In this document: piece after piece, positions 42,640 through 51,701 of the stretch | Position numbering within the stretch: the first letter of the stretch is position 1 | Layout: each line of letters starts with the position of its first letter | Assembly (NCBI RefSeq): GCF_002362315.1 | Contig: NZ_MTZV01000006.1 | Location: forward strand, 2,666,001 to 2,730,000 | DNA from: Paraburkholderia acidicola | GTDB taxonomy: Bacteria; Pseudomonadota; Gammaproteobacteria; Burkholderiales; Burkholderiaceae | DNA: 64,000 nucleotides | Direction: 5' to 3' | The notes under the pieces: model-generated | The model's database searches: none | What the model saw: only the letters and a program-made list of their open reading frames with translations | What the model was told of the DNA's origin: nothing | Position numbers and translations under genes: made by a program

Positions 42640-45591
42640 GTGAAGAGATTCACCGAGGTCATCTTCGTTCTGCTTGCAACAGGCGTTCTGGCCGGATGCG
42701 GTGGCGACAGCCATCCCGGCAGCGGGCCGGTCGATGCAGCAGCGGTTGCGCGCCAGAATGCGAATGCGTCGGCGGGTGCCGGCGGCTCGGCGGGCGCGGC
42801 AGCGGCAGACAGTGCCGAGAATCTTGCGGCGTCCGGTTCCATGATGCGGGTGACGCAATACGTCAATCCGCTGATCGGCACGCTGGCGAGCAATTCGCCT
42901 AACCCCGTGCCCGCCGGTCAGGCGGGGAGCGTAGTGCCTGCGGCAGGTTTGCCGTCCGGCATGGTCCAGTGGGCCCCCGATACGAACACCACACCCGCCC
43001 CATCGAACAGTGCGGAGCCGGGCTCTCCGGCGGGCTACTACTACGACATCAACAGCATCCAGGGCTTTAGCCTGACGCACATGAGCGGCGCCGGATGCTC
43101 AGGCAACGATGGCGAATTCCCCGTCATGCCGACCACCGATGTCACGAAACTGGTCCCGACGTTCCAGCACAGCAACGAGCACGCGCAGGCCGGCGCCTAT
43201 TCGGTGGTGCTCGACAGCCAGGTCAAGGTCGAGCTGACGGCGACCTTGCGCAGCGGTTTCGGCCGCTTCACCTATCCGGCCTCGCAACCGTCGATCCTCG
43301 TGCTCAACGCCACGCGAACCAACACGCGCTCGCAGGTCTCGGGCAGCATCATCAAGGTCGCGAGCAATGCGATCTCCGGCAGCACGATCGGCGGCGGATT
43401 CTGCGGCAATTCCACCAGCGTGCCGGTCTACTTCTACGCACAGTTCAGCAAGCCGTTCAACAGCACGTCGTCGTTCAGCAATGGCATTGCGACGATGAAT
43501 TTCGATGCGGGCTCGACGGTGCTGATGAAAGTCGGTATCTCCTACGTGAGTGTCGACAATGCAAAGCGCAATCTGCTGAAGGAGAACCCGGGCTGGGACT
43601 TCGAAGGCATCAAGGCGCTCGCCGACCGGACCTGGAACGAGCGGTTGAATTCGATTCAGGTGTCAGGCGGCACGCCCGATGCGATGACCAAGTTCTATAC
43701 AGCGCTGTATCACGCGTCGTGGGCACCGAGCGTTTTTAGCGACGTCAACGGGCAGTACATCGGCTTCGACAACGCCGTTCATACCGTGGCGCACGGACAG
43801 GCCGCGCAGTACACGAGCTTTTCGGGCTGGGATGTCTATCGCTCGCTGATTCCCTTGAAGGCCATCCTGAACCCGAATGAGACCAGCGACATGGCTCAGT
43901 CGCTCGTGAACGACGCCGATCAGTGCGGTGCGATTCCGCACTGGGTCAACGACAACGTCGAGGACGGTGTGATGCCGGGCGATGCGGGCTCGCTGATGGT
44001 TGCCGGCGCGTACGCGTTCGGCGCAAGGAACTTCGATCAGAAGGGCGCGCTCGCCCACATGGTCAAGATGGTGAACATTCCGGGTACCGCGTGTCAGAAC
44101 CCAGGCATGACCACGTATGGCGGGCTGAACGATTTTCTCGGTGCCGGCCATCTGGTTCCCGGTGACGGCGTGTGGGCTGCGGGGTCGACGAATCTCGAGT
44201 ACACGAGCAGCAACTTCGCGGTGTCGCAGTTTGCCGGCGCGCTCGGCAACACCACGATCCAGAAGATGGCGCTCAGCCACTCGGCTTACTGGCAGAACGT
44301 GCTGAATACGTCGCTGACGCCGCCGCTGCTCGCCGCGCGCAACGGTGACGGCAGCTGGGTTTCCGAAAGCCCCAACAGCACCGACAACTACGTTGAAGGC
44401 AATGCCGAGCAATACACGTGGATGGTGCCGTTCAATGCGGCAGGGCTGTTCTCGCAGCTGGGTGGAAACACCGCCGTGGTGTCGCGCCTGAATACGTTCT
44501 TCACGGTGCTCAATGCAGGGATGAGCTTGCCCAATTTCTACATGGGTAACGAGCCCACGTTCGAAGTACCGTGGATGTACAACTGGGCGGGCTCGCCGTC
44601 CGGCACGCAGAACGTCGTGCAGCAGATCATGAACACGGCGTTCAGCACGAAGCCGGATGGTCTGCCAGGCAACGACGACCTCGGCGCCGTGTCGGGCTGG
44701 TATGTCTGGGGCGCACTGGGTCTGTATCCGCAGATTCCGGCGGTGGGCGGTTTTGCGATCGGCAGCCCGCAATTTCCGTCGATCGTCGTGCATCTCGGCA
44801 ATGGCAAAACGCTGCAGATCGCCGCGCGCGGCGCGCCCGATTCCAACTACGTACAGAGCCTGACGGTGAACGGCACGGCGCAGACCAGCAGCTGGTTGCC
44901 GCTCGCCGCGCTGGAGCACGGTGCGAAGATGGACTTCACGATGGGTGCATCGGCGTCCGACTGGGGCACCGCTGCATCCGATGCGCCGCCTTCGTTTGCC
45001 GTGCCGGTTGCCCAGAACGTGCTGGACGCGTTCAACAACCACGGTGCCGGTACCGATGGCAGCGCCAACACCGACGGCAACGGTGCGGACTTCGACGGCG
45101 GGTTGTACAGCTATTCGTCGAATGCGATGGCGGCGGCCGGATGGAGCGGGAGCCAGCCGTTCGTCTTCGATGGCGCGACTTTCGCGACCTCGGGCATGGG
45201 CGGGCTGAACAATGCGGTCGCGCTCGGTCAGACGATCACGTTGAGCAGTGCCCAGCCGGGCGGCAATCTGGTCGTGCTGGGTTCGTCCAACAACGGACCG
45301 AGCAGCGGTCAGGCGCGCGTCACGTATTCGGACGGCACATCCACGACCTTTACGCTTGCCTTCGATGACTGGACATTGAACGGCGGCTCGGCCAGCGTCA
45401 GTACGGGCGCACAGACCGCGCTGACGATGCCGTACCGCAACCAGGGCAACGGTCAGAAGGACAACACGAAGACGTATCTCTTCGCGATCAAGGTGCCGCT
45501 TGCCACAGGCAAGACGGTCGCGAGCGTGACGCTGCCGCGCACGGCCAGCACCGGCAAGCTGCATGTGTTCGGGATCGCAGTGGGGAGCTGA
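42640..45591 (+). CDS. GH92-family lipoprotein (putative alpha-mannosidase) with C-terminal beta module
   Basis: This is a 983-residue exported lipoprotein. The GTG start follows AAGGAG at eight bases; the lipobox is GVLAGCGGD, followed by a Gly/Ala-rich linker. The GH92 catalytic part begins VTQYVNPLIGTLASN. It contains GFSLTHMSGAGCSG and DNYVEGNAEQYTWMVPFN (carrying the likely general-acid Glu). It also has IGNEPTFEVPWMYNWAG and GNDDLGAVSGWYVWGALGLYPQIP, which are hallmarks of this calcium-dependent alpha-mannosidase family. From ~810 on, a beta-rich module (FVFDGATFATSGMGG) may bind carbohydrate. GH92 enzymes release mannose from glycans; specificity cannot be told. Confidence 0.9.
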   Translation: MKRFTEVIFVLLATGVLAGCGGDSHPGSGPVDAAAVARQNANASAGAGGSAGAAAADSAENLAASGSMMRVTQYVNPLIGTLASNSPNPVPAGQAGSVVPAAGLPSGMVQWAPDTNTTPAPSNSAEPGSPAGYYYDINSIQGFSLTHMSGAGCSGNDGEFPVMPTTDVTKLVPTFQHSNEHAQAGAYSVVLDSQVKVELTATLRSGFGRFTYPASQPSILVLNATRTNTRSQVSGSIIKVASNAISGSTIGGGFCGNSTSVPVYFYAQFSKPFNSTSSFSNGIATMNFDAGSTVLMKVGISYVSVDNAKRNLLKENPGWDFEGIKALADRTWNERLNSIQVSGGTPDAMTKFYTALYHASWAPSVFSDVNGQYIGFDNAVHTVAHGQAAQYTSFSGWDVYRSLIPLKAILNPNETSDMAQSLVNDADQCGAIPHWVNDNVEDGVMPGDAGSLMVAGAYAFGARNFDQKGALAHMVKMVNIPGTACQNPGMTTYGGLNDFLGAGHLVPGDGVWAAGSTNLEYTSSNFAVSQFAGALGNTTIQKMALSHSAYWQNVLNTSLTPPLLAARNGDGSWVSESPNSTDNYVEGNAEQYTWMVPFNAAGLFSQLGGNTAVVSRLNTFFTVLNAGMSLPNFYMGNEPTFEVPWMYNWAGSPSGTQNVVQQIMNTAFSTKPDGLPGNDDLGAVSGWYVWGALGLYPQIPAVGGFAIGSPQFPSIVVHLGNGKTLQIAARGAPDSNYVQSLTVNGTAQTSSWLPLAALEHGAKMDFTMGASASDWGTAASDAPPSFAVPVAQNVLDAFNNHGAGTDGSANTDGNGADFDGGLYSYSSNAMAAAGWSGSQPFVFDGATFATSGMGGLNNAVALGQTITLSSAQPGGNLVVLGSSNNGPSSGQARVTYSDGTSTTFTLAFDDWTLNGGSASVSTGAQTALTMPYRNQGNGQKDNTKTYLFAIKVPLATGKTVASVTLPRTASTGKLHVFGIAVGS

Positions 45592-45636
45592 GCAGGGCAA
45601 CACTTCGGTCCCACTGGACCGATGGTCGATCGAACG

Positions 45637-45675
45637 AAACAGTGCGCGCCACGTGTCGTTACGCGCGCACTGTTT
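45637..45675 (+). terminator. Probable terminator after first GH92 gene
   Basis: AAACAGTGCGCG (45637-45648) pairs with CGCGCACTGTTT (45664-45675), a 12-bp stem 46 bases after the stop codon. The 3' tail is TTTCCC, only weakly U-rich, so efficiency is uncertain. Confidence 0.55.
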
Positions 45676-45706
45676 CCCGTTCGACCAGGTAGGACATCCG
45701 CGGTGT

Positions 45707-45738
45707 GACCTGGGCGTTCGCAACGAACGCCCCCGGTC
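45707..45738. repeat. Hairpin repeat related to 39247 and 14095 hairpins
   Basis: GGGCGTTCG-CAA-CGAACGCCC, with GACC/GGTC outer pairing. The core GTTCGCAAC and the flank (minus strand TCACACCGCGGATG) resemble those at 39247-39267. No small gene follows here. Confidence 0.5.
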
Positions 45739-45871
45739 GTCAAGCCGCAACGAGAGCGGTAATCCGCCGCATCGAAGAGTTCGACCACTTCCGTCTCAGG
45801 AAGACCATCTGGACGAACAGCAACGCTGACTGCGTGGCGCGCTGTCGCGCGCTCACGTTGGTCAGTTCGGG

Positions 45872-45898
45872 GTAGTCGGAGTAGTCAGAGTAGTTAGC
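45872..45898 (+). repeat. Three tandem 9-bp repeats upstream of second GH92 gene
   Basis: GTAGTCGGA, GTAGTCAGA and GTAGTTAGC lie head to tail, ending 40 bp before ATG 45939. The position is right for an activator or promoter-proximal site, but a chance simple repeat is possible. Confidence 0.45.
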
Positions 45899-45938
45899 GC
45901 ATCGCTCGATGCGTCCAATAAGAAGGGAGATGATACGC

Positions 45939-48575
45939 ATGAAAAATCTATTAAGACTCGCCGTTGTCATGGCGGGCATGGCCACGCTCGCCGGTTGCGG
46001 CGGCGATGTAGGTTCAACGCAGACCGCCGCGCATTCCGGCACGACCACGGACAATCCGGTGACGGGAGGGGCGGGCAGCGGTTCGGCTACGCCCTCCGCC
46101 AGCACGCCGACCACACCGGCTACGAACACACCCGCTGCCGTCACACGCACCGACATCGCGGGCCTGACGAAATTCGTCAACGTGTTTATCGGCACGGATA
46201 CGCCGGATACGGGCCTGTACGGTTATCCCGGCAACCTCAACCCCGCAGCGGAAACCCCGTTCGGGATGGTCAGCTTCGGGCCGGACACGCCAGGCAGCAA
46301 CTCACCCTACGGGGAAGGCTCCGGCGGCTATTTCTACGGGGATACGAGCATCGACTTCTTTAGCCTCACGCATCTGCAGGGTCCCGGCTGTCGTGGCCAG
46401 GGTGCGGTGGCGATGATTCCCGGCGGCGGTTCGCTGACGTTCTCGCATAAGGACGAAAGTGCGTTGCCAGGCTACTACAAGGTGAAAACCGGTAACGGCA
46501 TCGTCAACGAATTGACGGCGACGACGCGCACCGGCATGGCACGGCTGACGTTTCCTGCTTCGATGAGCCCATCGCTGGTTGTCAACGCGCTGATCAGCAA
46601 CGGCATGAAGAGCGGCGTATCGCCGAAGCTCGTCAATATCGCGGTCGATGCGCAAACGGGCGTGGTGTCGGGGCAAACCGTGGTCGGCGCGTTTTGCGGC
46701 GGCACCTGGTACAAGCCGGTGTACTTCTACATGCTCTTCGACACGGCGATCAATCCGAAGACAACGAAAGTCGCCAACGGTGTCGCCAACATCGGCTTCG
46801 CGCAGGGCGCAGCAGGCAGCCCGACGGTCGTTCAGTTGAAGGTCGGTATTTCTTCGGTTAGCGTGGCCAATGCGAAGTTGAACCTGACCACCGAAAACCC
46901 GAACTGGTCGTTCGACAGCGTTCAGCAGAACCAGCAGGCCATCTGGAATCATCGGCTCAATACAGTCCAGCTCGATCTCGCCGCACCCGGCGCGATGGAC
47001 AAGCTGAGCTCATCGCAACTGCAGACGGCGACCAACTACGTGACGCAGTTCTACACCGCGCTGTATCACACGTTAACCGGGCCGACGGTCTATAGCGACG
47101 TCAACGGCGATTACCGCAGCATGCAGCAGGCGAATCTGTCGGCACCGGGCAACACGGCACCGGCCAGACCAACCGCAAACGTGTCGCAGTACCCGGTGCC
47201 CGGCAATGCGGCCGCCTACAAGACGCATTACTCCGGCTTCTCGCTGTGGGACACGTACCGGTCGGAAACGCAGTTGCAGGCGTTGCTGTTCCCTTCGGAA
47301 GTGAGCGACATGATGCAGTCGCTTGTCGCCGATGCCAGCCAGTGTGGCGCGTTTCCGCATTGGGTCGACGGTAGCGACGACACCACGCCGATGGAAGGCG
47401 ACCACGCGCCGAATGCGATTGCGGGTGCGTATATCTTTGGTGCGCGTTCGTTCGATACGGCAACTGCGCGCAAGTACATGCTGCAATCGGCGTTCGGCAA
47501 GACACCGGGTGGTACGTACACGGTTGGCGCGTGTAACGACAAGTCGAGCGTGGTGCCGGCGGCCGGCAGTTTCTATCTGAAGAACGGCTATGTCGCGACC
47601 GATATCGTTCCGAACAATCACTCGGGATCGATGACGCTGGAGTTCATGACCACCGACGAGTCCATCGGCAACTTCCTCGCCGCGCTCGGCAACACGCAGG
47701 ACGCGAGCAATGTCACCGCGCTGCACAAGCGCGCGGGCAACTGGGCGAATATCTTCGACACGAGTATTCCGGCGAGCCAGAACTATTTCGGCGGCGTGAC
47801 GGCGGCGCTCGTACCGAAGAATTCGAGCGGCCAGTGGGTGTTCAACGATCCGAACAACGGAGGCTTCCACGAATCGACCGAGCCGAACTATCTGTGGACG
47901 GTGCGGCACGACTACACGGCGTTGAATGCGAAACTCGGCGGCAATGCGACAGCGATCGCACAACTGAACGCGCTGTTCGGACTGGACGCAACCAACCCGT
48001 ACGGCGGCGCGCTGCCGAGCGGACCTACGCTGAACAGCGGAGAAGGTGGCAGCACGCTGTACATCGGTAACGAGCCATCGTTGCAGACGCCGTGGGCCTA
48101 TAACTGGACCGGCACGCCGCAGCTTGCGCAACGCGTGATCCCAATCGTCCTGACGCAGACGTTCAATAACGATCCGGGCGGTCTGCCGGGCAACGACGAC
48201 CTTGGCGCGACTTCGGGCTTTTATCTGTGGGCGTCGCTCGGGCTCTATCCGGTGATTCCGTCTGCGCCCGGACTGGCGATGTCGACCCCGCAGTTCAAGG
48301 GCATGACGGTGTGGCTCGGCGACGGAACGAAGAAGCTGCGTATCGAAGCCGATGATGAAGCGCTGCTGAACAACAAGCCGTATATCAAGTCGGTGCAACT
48401 GAACGGCAAGACCTGGACGGGCTCGTGGTTGCCGCTTGCCGAGATCGCGAACGGCGGCACGTTGAGCTACACGCTGTCGGCCACACCGACAGACTGGGCA
48501 AGCGGTACCGCACTGCTGCCGCCATCCGGTCCGGCGGCGGACTATACGAAGCCGCTCGCAACGCCGACGCCGTAA
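45939..48575 (+). CDS. GH92-family lipoprotein (putative alpha-mannosidase)
   Basis: This 878-residue exported lipoprotein has the lipobox MATLAGCGGD, then a Thr/Pro/Ala/Ser-rich linker of ~45 residues. The GH92 blocks are all present: LTKFVNVFIGTDTPDTG, FFSLTHLQGPGCRGQG, CGAFPHWVDGSDDTTPMEGD, FHESTEPNYLWTVRHDY, YIGNEPSLQTPWAYNWTG and GNDDLGATSGFYLWASLGLYPVIP. Unlike the first GH92 it ends soon after the catalytic fold, with no extra C-terminal module. ATG 45939 gives a good signal peptide; GGGAG lies upstream. The two enzymes are similar but clearly divergent, so this is probably an old duplication. Confidence 0.9.
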   Translation: MKNLLRLAVVMAGMATLAGCGGDVGSTQTAAHSGTTTDNPVTGGAGSGSATPSASTPTTPATNTPAAVTRTDIAGLTKFVNVFIGTDTPDTGLYGYPGNLNPAAETPFGMVSFGPDTPGSNSPYGEGSGGYFYGDTSIDFFSLTHLQGPGCRGQGAVAMIPGGGSLTFSHKDESALPGYYKVKTGNGIVNELTATTRTGMARLTFPASMSPSLVVNALISNGMKSGVSPKLVNIAVDAQTGVVSGQTVVGAFCGGTWYKPVYFYMLFDTAINPKTTKVANGVANIGFAQGAAGSPTVVQLKVGISSVSVANAKLNLTTENPNWSFDSVQQNQQAIWNHRLNTVQLDLAAPGAMDKLSSSQLQTATNYVTQFYTALYHTLTGPTVYSDVNGDYRSMQQANLSAPGNTAPARPTANVSQYPVPGNAAAYKTHYSGFSLWDTYRSETQLQALLFPSEVSDMMQSLVADASQCGAFPHWVDGSDDTTPMEGDHAPNAIAGAYIFGARSFDTATARKYMLQSAFGKTPGGTYTVGACNDKSSVVPAAGSFYLKNGYVATDIVPNNHSGSMTLEFMTTDESIGNFLAALGNTQDASNVTALHKRAGNWANIFDTSIPASQNYFGGVTAALVPKNSSGQWVFNDPNNGGFHESTEPNYLWTVRHDYTALNAKLGGNATAIAQLNALFGLDATNPYGGALPSGPTLNSGEGGSTLYIGNEPSLQTPWAYNWTGTPQLAQRVIPIVLTQTFNNDPGGLPGNDDLGATSGFYLWASLGLYPVIPSAPGLAMSTPQFKGMTVWLGDGTKKLRIEADDEALLNNKPYIKSVQLNGKTWTGSWLPLAEIANGGTLSYTLSATPTDWASGTALLPPSGPAADYTKPLATPTP

Positions 48576-48576
48576 C

Positions 48577-48628
48577 GTCGGGAGGACAAAAGCGTACGTG
48601 GTGCCGCATGCCACGTACGCCTCCCGAC
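48577..48628 (+). terminator. Long stem-loop after second GH92 gene
   Basis: Outer stem GTCGGGAG / CTCCCGAC and inner stem GCGTACGTGG / CCACGTACGC with a 9-base loop. It begins 1 base after the stop codon. No U-run follows directly (TAACATTCATTTT), so it may protect the 3' end of the message or end transcription with Rho. Confidence 0.6.
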
Positions 48629-48777
48629 TAACATTCATTTTCCGCATGTTCCTCCCGCGGATTAATCGCTTGTCCCGCCAGCCGGCCGCATAGAACAATT
48701 TCGCTCATGCGCCGGTTGCATGTCTCCCATAGCCGCCGGTTATGCGCGTCGCCGCGCTACGCCCACAGGCAGGAACC

Positions 48778-50202
48778 ATGCGACTCGAGCGGAACTTTGT
48801 GAATGGCCGGTTCATCGACCCGGCTACCGACGAACTGATCACCGTCTACAACCCGGCCACTGAAGCGGCCATCGGCCAGGTGTCGGGTGCGTCCCGCGCC
48901 GAGGCCGTTGCCGCCGTCGACGCCGCGGCGCTCGCCCAGAAAGGCTGGCGCAAGCTGCCGTCCGCGGAGCGCGGCGCCTGGCTGCACAAGCTTGCCGATG
49001 CGCTGACCGAATGCGCACCCGCGATCGGCGCAGCGCTTGCCGCGGAGTCCGGCAAGAGTCTCGCCGATGCGACCAATGAGGCGATCTACGCCGGCCAGAT
49101 CACCCGCTATCACGCCGAATGGGCGCGACGCATTGAAGGCGAAGTGATTCCCAGCGATACCCCCGACGAAAACCTGGTGCTGCATCGCGAGCCGATCGGT
49201 GTCGTCGCGGCTTTGATCCCGTTCAACTACCCGGTCTATACGCTGATGCGCAAGATCGCGCCGGCGTTGATTGCAGGCAACACGGTAGTGGTGCGTCCGA
49301 GCAACAACACGCCGACGTCCGCATTCGAAATCGCGAAGGCGGTGGCACAGGCAGAACTGCCACCCGGCGTCATCAACATACTCGCGATGAGCCACGCGAC
49401 TGCGGAAGCGGTCTGCACGCATCCGGCAGTGGGCATGATCACGCTGACGGGCAGTGTCGCCGCGGGTCGCAAGGTGCTCGACTACTGCAAGACGAATATC
49501 GCGAAGCCGTCGCTGGAACTTGGCGGCAAGACACCGGCAATCATCGAACCCGATGCAGACCTCGAGCGCGCCGCGCGTGAACTTGTCGCGTCGAAGACGA
49601 CCCACTGTGGCCAGCTTTGTACGGCGATCGAGCGCGTGTACGTGCACGAGAGCGTGCATGACCGTTTCGTCGCGTTGCTGAAAGCGCATATGCAGAACGT
49701 GCGCTTCGGTGATCGCAGTGAAGACCCGACGTTGATGGGACCGCTGGTGAACGACGCGTCGCGTCGCGGGATTCATGCGATGGTCGAACGTGCGGTTGCA
49801 GCCGGTGCGAAGCTTGAGACGGGCGGCACGCTGCCCGACGGCAAGGGTTTCTTCTATCCGCCAACATTGCTGTCGAACTGCCGCCAGGACATGGAGATCG
49901 TCCAGGAAGAAACCTTCGGACCGATCATGCCGGTGATCCGCTACAGCACGCTCGACGAAGCGCTGGCATTCGCCAACGATCATCAGTTCGGTCTTTCGTC
50001 GGTGCTCTATACCGAGCATTACCGTTCGGCGATGAAAGTCGCGAACGACATCGAAGCCGGCGAGCTATATGTGAACCGCACGCCCGCCGATCCCTATCAA
50101 GGCTTCCATGCAGGCTGGAAACGCTCGGGCCTCGGCGGCGACGATGGCAAGCACGGCATGCTCGAGTTCACGCAGACCCGCCTTGTGGTCATGAAGTATT
50201 GA
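48778..50202 (+). CDS. Aldehyde dehydrogenase, AldA-like
   Basis: This 474-residue NAD(P)-dependent dehydrogenase has the catalytic Cys in HCGQLCTAIERVYV and the Glu in LELGGKTPAI, with the cofactor strand IALTGSV-type (MITLTGSVAAG). The C-terminal GFHAGWKRSGLGGDDGKHG closely resembles E. coli AldA, which oxidises lactaldehyde and glycolaldehyde. AGGAACC precedes the ATG at 48778. A terminator follows at 50214. The MFS, enolase-superfamily and GMC genes downstream suggest a sugar or sugar-acid pathway yielding an aldehyde. Confidence 0.9.
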   Translation: MRLERNFVNGRFIDPATDELITVYNPATEAAIGQVSGASRAEAVAAVDAAALAQKGWRKLPSAERGAWLHKLADALTECAPAIGAALAAESGKSLADATNEAIYAGQITRYHAEWARRIEGEVIPSDTPDENLVLHREPIGVVAALIPFNYPVYTLMRKIAPALIAGNTVVVRPSNNTPTSAFEIAKAVAQAELPPGVINILAMSHATAEAVCTHPAVGMITLTGSVAAGRKVLDYCKTNIAKPSLELGGKTPAIIEPDADLERAARELVASKTTHCGQLCTAIERVYVHESVHDRFVALLKAHMQNVRFGDRSEDPTLMGPLVNDASRRGIHAMVERAVAAGAKLETGGTLPDGKGFFYPPTLLSNCRQDMEIVQEETFGPIMPVIRYSTLDEALAFANDHQFGLSSVLYTEHYRSAMKVANDIEAGELYVNRTPADPYQGFHAGWKRSGLGGDDGKHGMLEFTQTRLVVMKY

Positions 50203-50213
50203 AATTTTCGCGG

Positions 50214-50241
50214 CGCGCATCCGGCTGGGTGCGCGTTTTTT
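50214..50241 (+). terminator. Rho-independent terminator after aldehyde dehydrogenase gene
   Basis: Stem CGCGCA / TGCGCG (extended by G-T pairing to GCGCATCC / GGGTGCGC) followed directly by TTTTTT. It begins 12 bases after the stop. Confidence 0.85.
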
Positions 50242-50354
50242 CGTATTCGCGGCGTTGAGTTAGCACGCCGTAACCATAACAACGATATCGGGGACGCCGC
50301 GTAACGGACGCCAGCTACTGCCGTTCGTGTCTCGGGTCTCTCAGGAGCGCCTCT

Positions 50355-51701
50355 GTGTCTGTACGACCCGTCGTTAAATCTGCCGCCGCGCTGCCGCTAT
50401 CCGGCGACGCCGCTTCATCTCGCGAAACGCGCGAAACTCGCGATACAAAAGCGCAACGCTATCTGCAACTCGCGCTGCTCGTTATCGCCGCGGGCGCGAT
50501 CTATCCGATCCTGTATCTGCGGCAGGTCTATCAGCCGACGATGCTCGAAGTGTTCCACATCACAGATAGCCAACTCGGCTATCTGTACTCGTCGCTGGGC
50601 ACGATCTTTCTGTTGAGCTATCTGCCGAGCGGCTGGCTCGCCGATCGCATCGCACCGCGTCTGCTGATCTGCTTTTCGCTGCTGGCAACGGGCGCACTCG
50701 GACTCTGGTACGCAAGCGCGCCGGGTTTTGCCACGTTGATGGTGATCTTCAGCGGCTGGGGACTGACGACGGGGCTCACGTTCTGGGCAGCGGTGATCAA
50801 GCGCGTGACGACGATCGCGGGCCACGACGAGCAGGGCCGCTTCTTCGGTTTTCTCGACGGTGGCCGCGGCCTTGTCGAAGCGTTGCTCGCGACGATCGCG
50901 ATTACGCTGTTCGCGTGGATGACGCAGACCCGAGGCGAACCGGTTGCGTACGGTTTCAAGCTAGTCGTCTACATGTACGCGTTTTTGTGCATTGGGCTCG
51001 GCGTGGTGCTGGCGCTGGTGAAAGACGACTCGGACGCAAACCGCGCATCGCGCGCGCAAACCGAGGAGAAACGCAACAACGTATTCACCGATCTGCTGAC
51101 GCTCGCACGCATTCCCGAGTTGTGGCTCGTCGCGGCGATCGTGTTCTGCGGTTACCAGGTGTTCTGGGCGACCTACAGTTTCTCCGCGTATCTGCACGAA
51201 GGCGACATCGGTCTTTCTGTAGTGATGGCAGGCACGATCACGACACTCAAGCTCTGGATGCGGCCGATCGGCGGCATCGGCGGTGGCGTTCTCGGCGACC
51301 GCTATTCGAAGATCACGGTGCTCGTCATCGCGCTGTTTCTGGCCGGACTGTCGCTCTGCGGACTGATCGTCGCGCCGCACATTCAGAGTCACGTGATGCT
51401 CGTGTTCCTCGTGCTGTTCATCGGCGTGCTGACGTATGCGATTCGCGGTCTCTACTGGTCGCTACTCGACCGCTGCAACGTACCGGTGCAAACGATGGGC
51501 CTCGCCATCGGCCTGATCTCGGTGATCGGTTATTCGCCCGACGTGTTCCTGCCGCTTATCAACGGCTATCTGACTCAAACGTTTCCCGGCGTGACCGGCT
51601 ACCAGATGTACTTCGGCTACGTCGCCGCAGTCGCGATGCTCGGTGGCTGCGCGGGGCTCGTACTACGCAATATGCTCAACAGGAAGGAAGTTCGCTCATG
51701 A
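50355..51701 (+). CDS. MFS transporter, probable organic-acid importer
   Basis: This 448-residue transporter has 12 predicted membrane helices. A GTG start at 50355 follows CAGGAG. FLLSYLPSGWLADRIAPRLLI, GWGLTTGLTFWAAVIKRV and GRFFGFLDGGRGLVEA resemble the nitrate/sugar-acid MFS branch. The stop overlaps the next start in ATGA, so it is cotranscribed with the enolase-superfamily gene and probably imports that enzyme's substrate. Confidence 0.87.
   Translation: MSVRPVVKSAAALPLSGDAASSRETRETRDTKAQRYLQLALLVIAAGAIYPILYLRQVYQPTMLEVFHITDSQLGYLYSSLGTIFLLSYLPSGWLADRIAPRLLICFSLLATGALGLWYASAPGFATLMVIFSGWGLTTGLTFWAAVIKRVTTIAGHDEQGRFFGFLDGGRGLVEALLATIAITLFAWMTQTRGEPVAYGFKLVVYMYAFLCIGLGVVLALVKDDSDANRASRAQTEEKRNNVFTDLLTLARIPELWLVAAIVFCGYQVFWATYSFSAYLHEGDIGLSVVMAGTITTLKLWMRPIGGIGGGVLGDRYSKITVLVIALFLAGLSLCGLIVAPHIQSHVMLVFLVLFIGVLTYAIRGLYWSLLDRCNVPVQTMGLAIGLISVIGYSPDVFLPLINGYLTQTFPGVTGYQMYFGYVAAVAMLGGCAGLVLRNMLNRKEVRS

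Noticed and set aside
43663..45750. 695-codon minus-strand open frame
   Set aside because: Antisense to the first GH92 gene; low-complexity Arg/His/Val-rich product with no domain.
47073..48698. 541-codon minus-strand open frame
   Set aside because: Antisense to the second GH92 gene; no recognisable domain.
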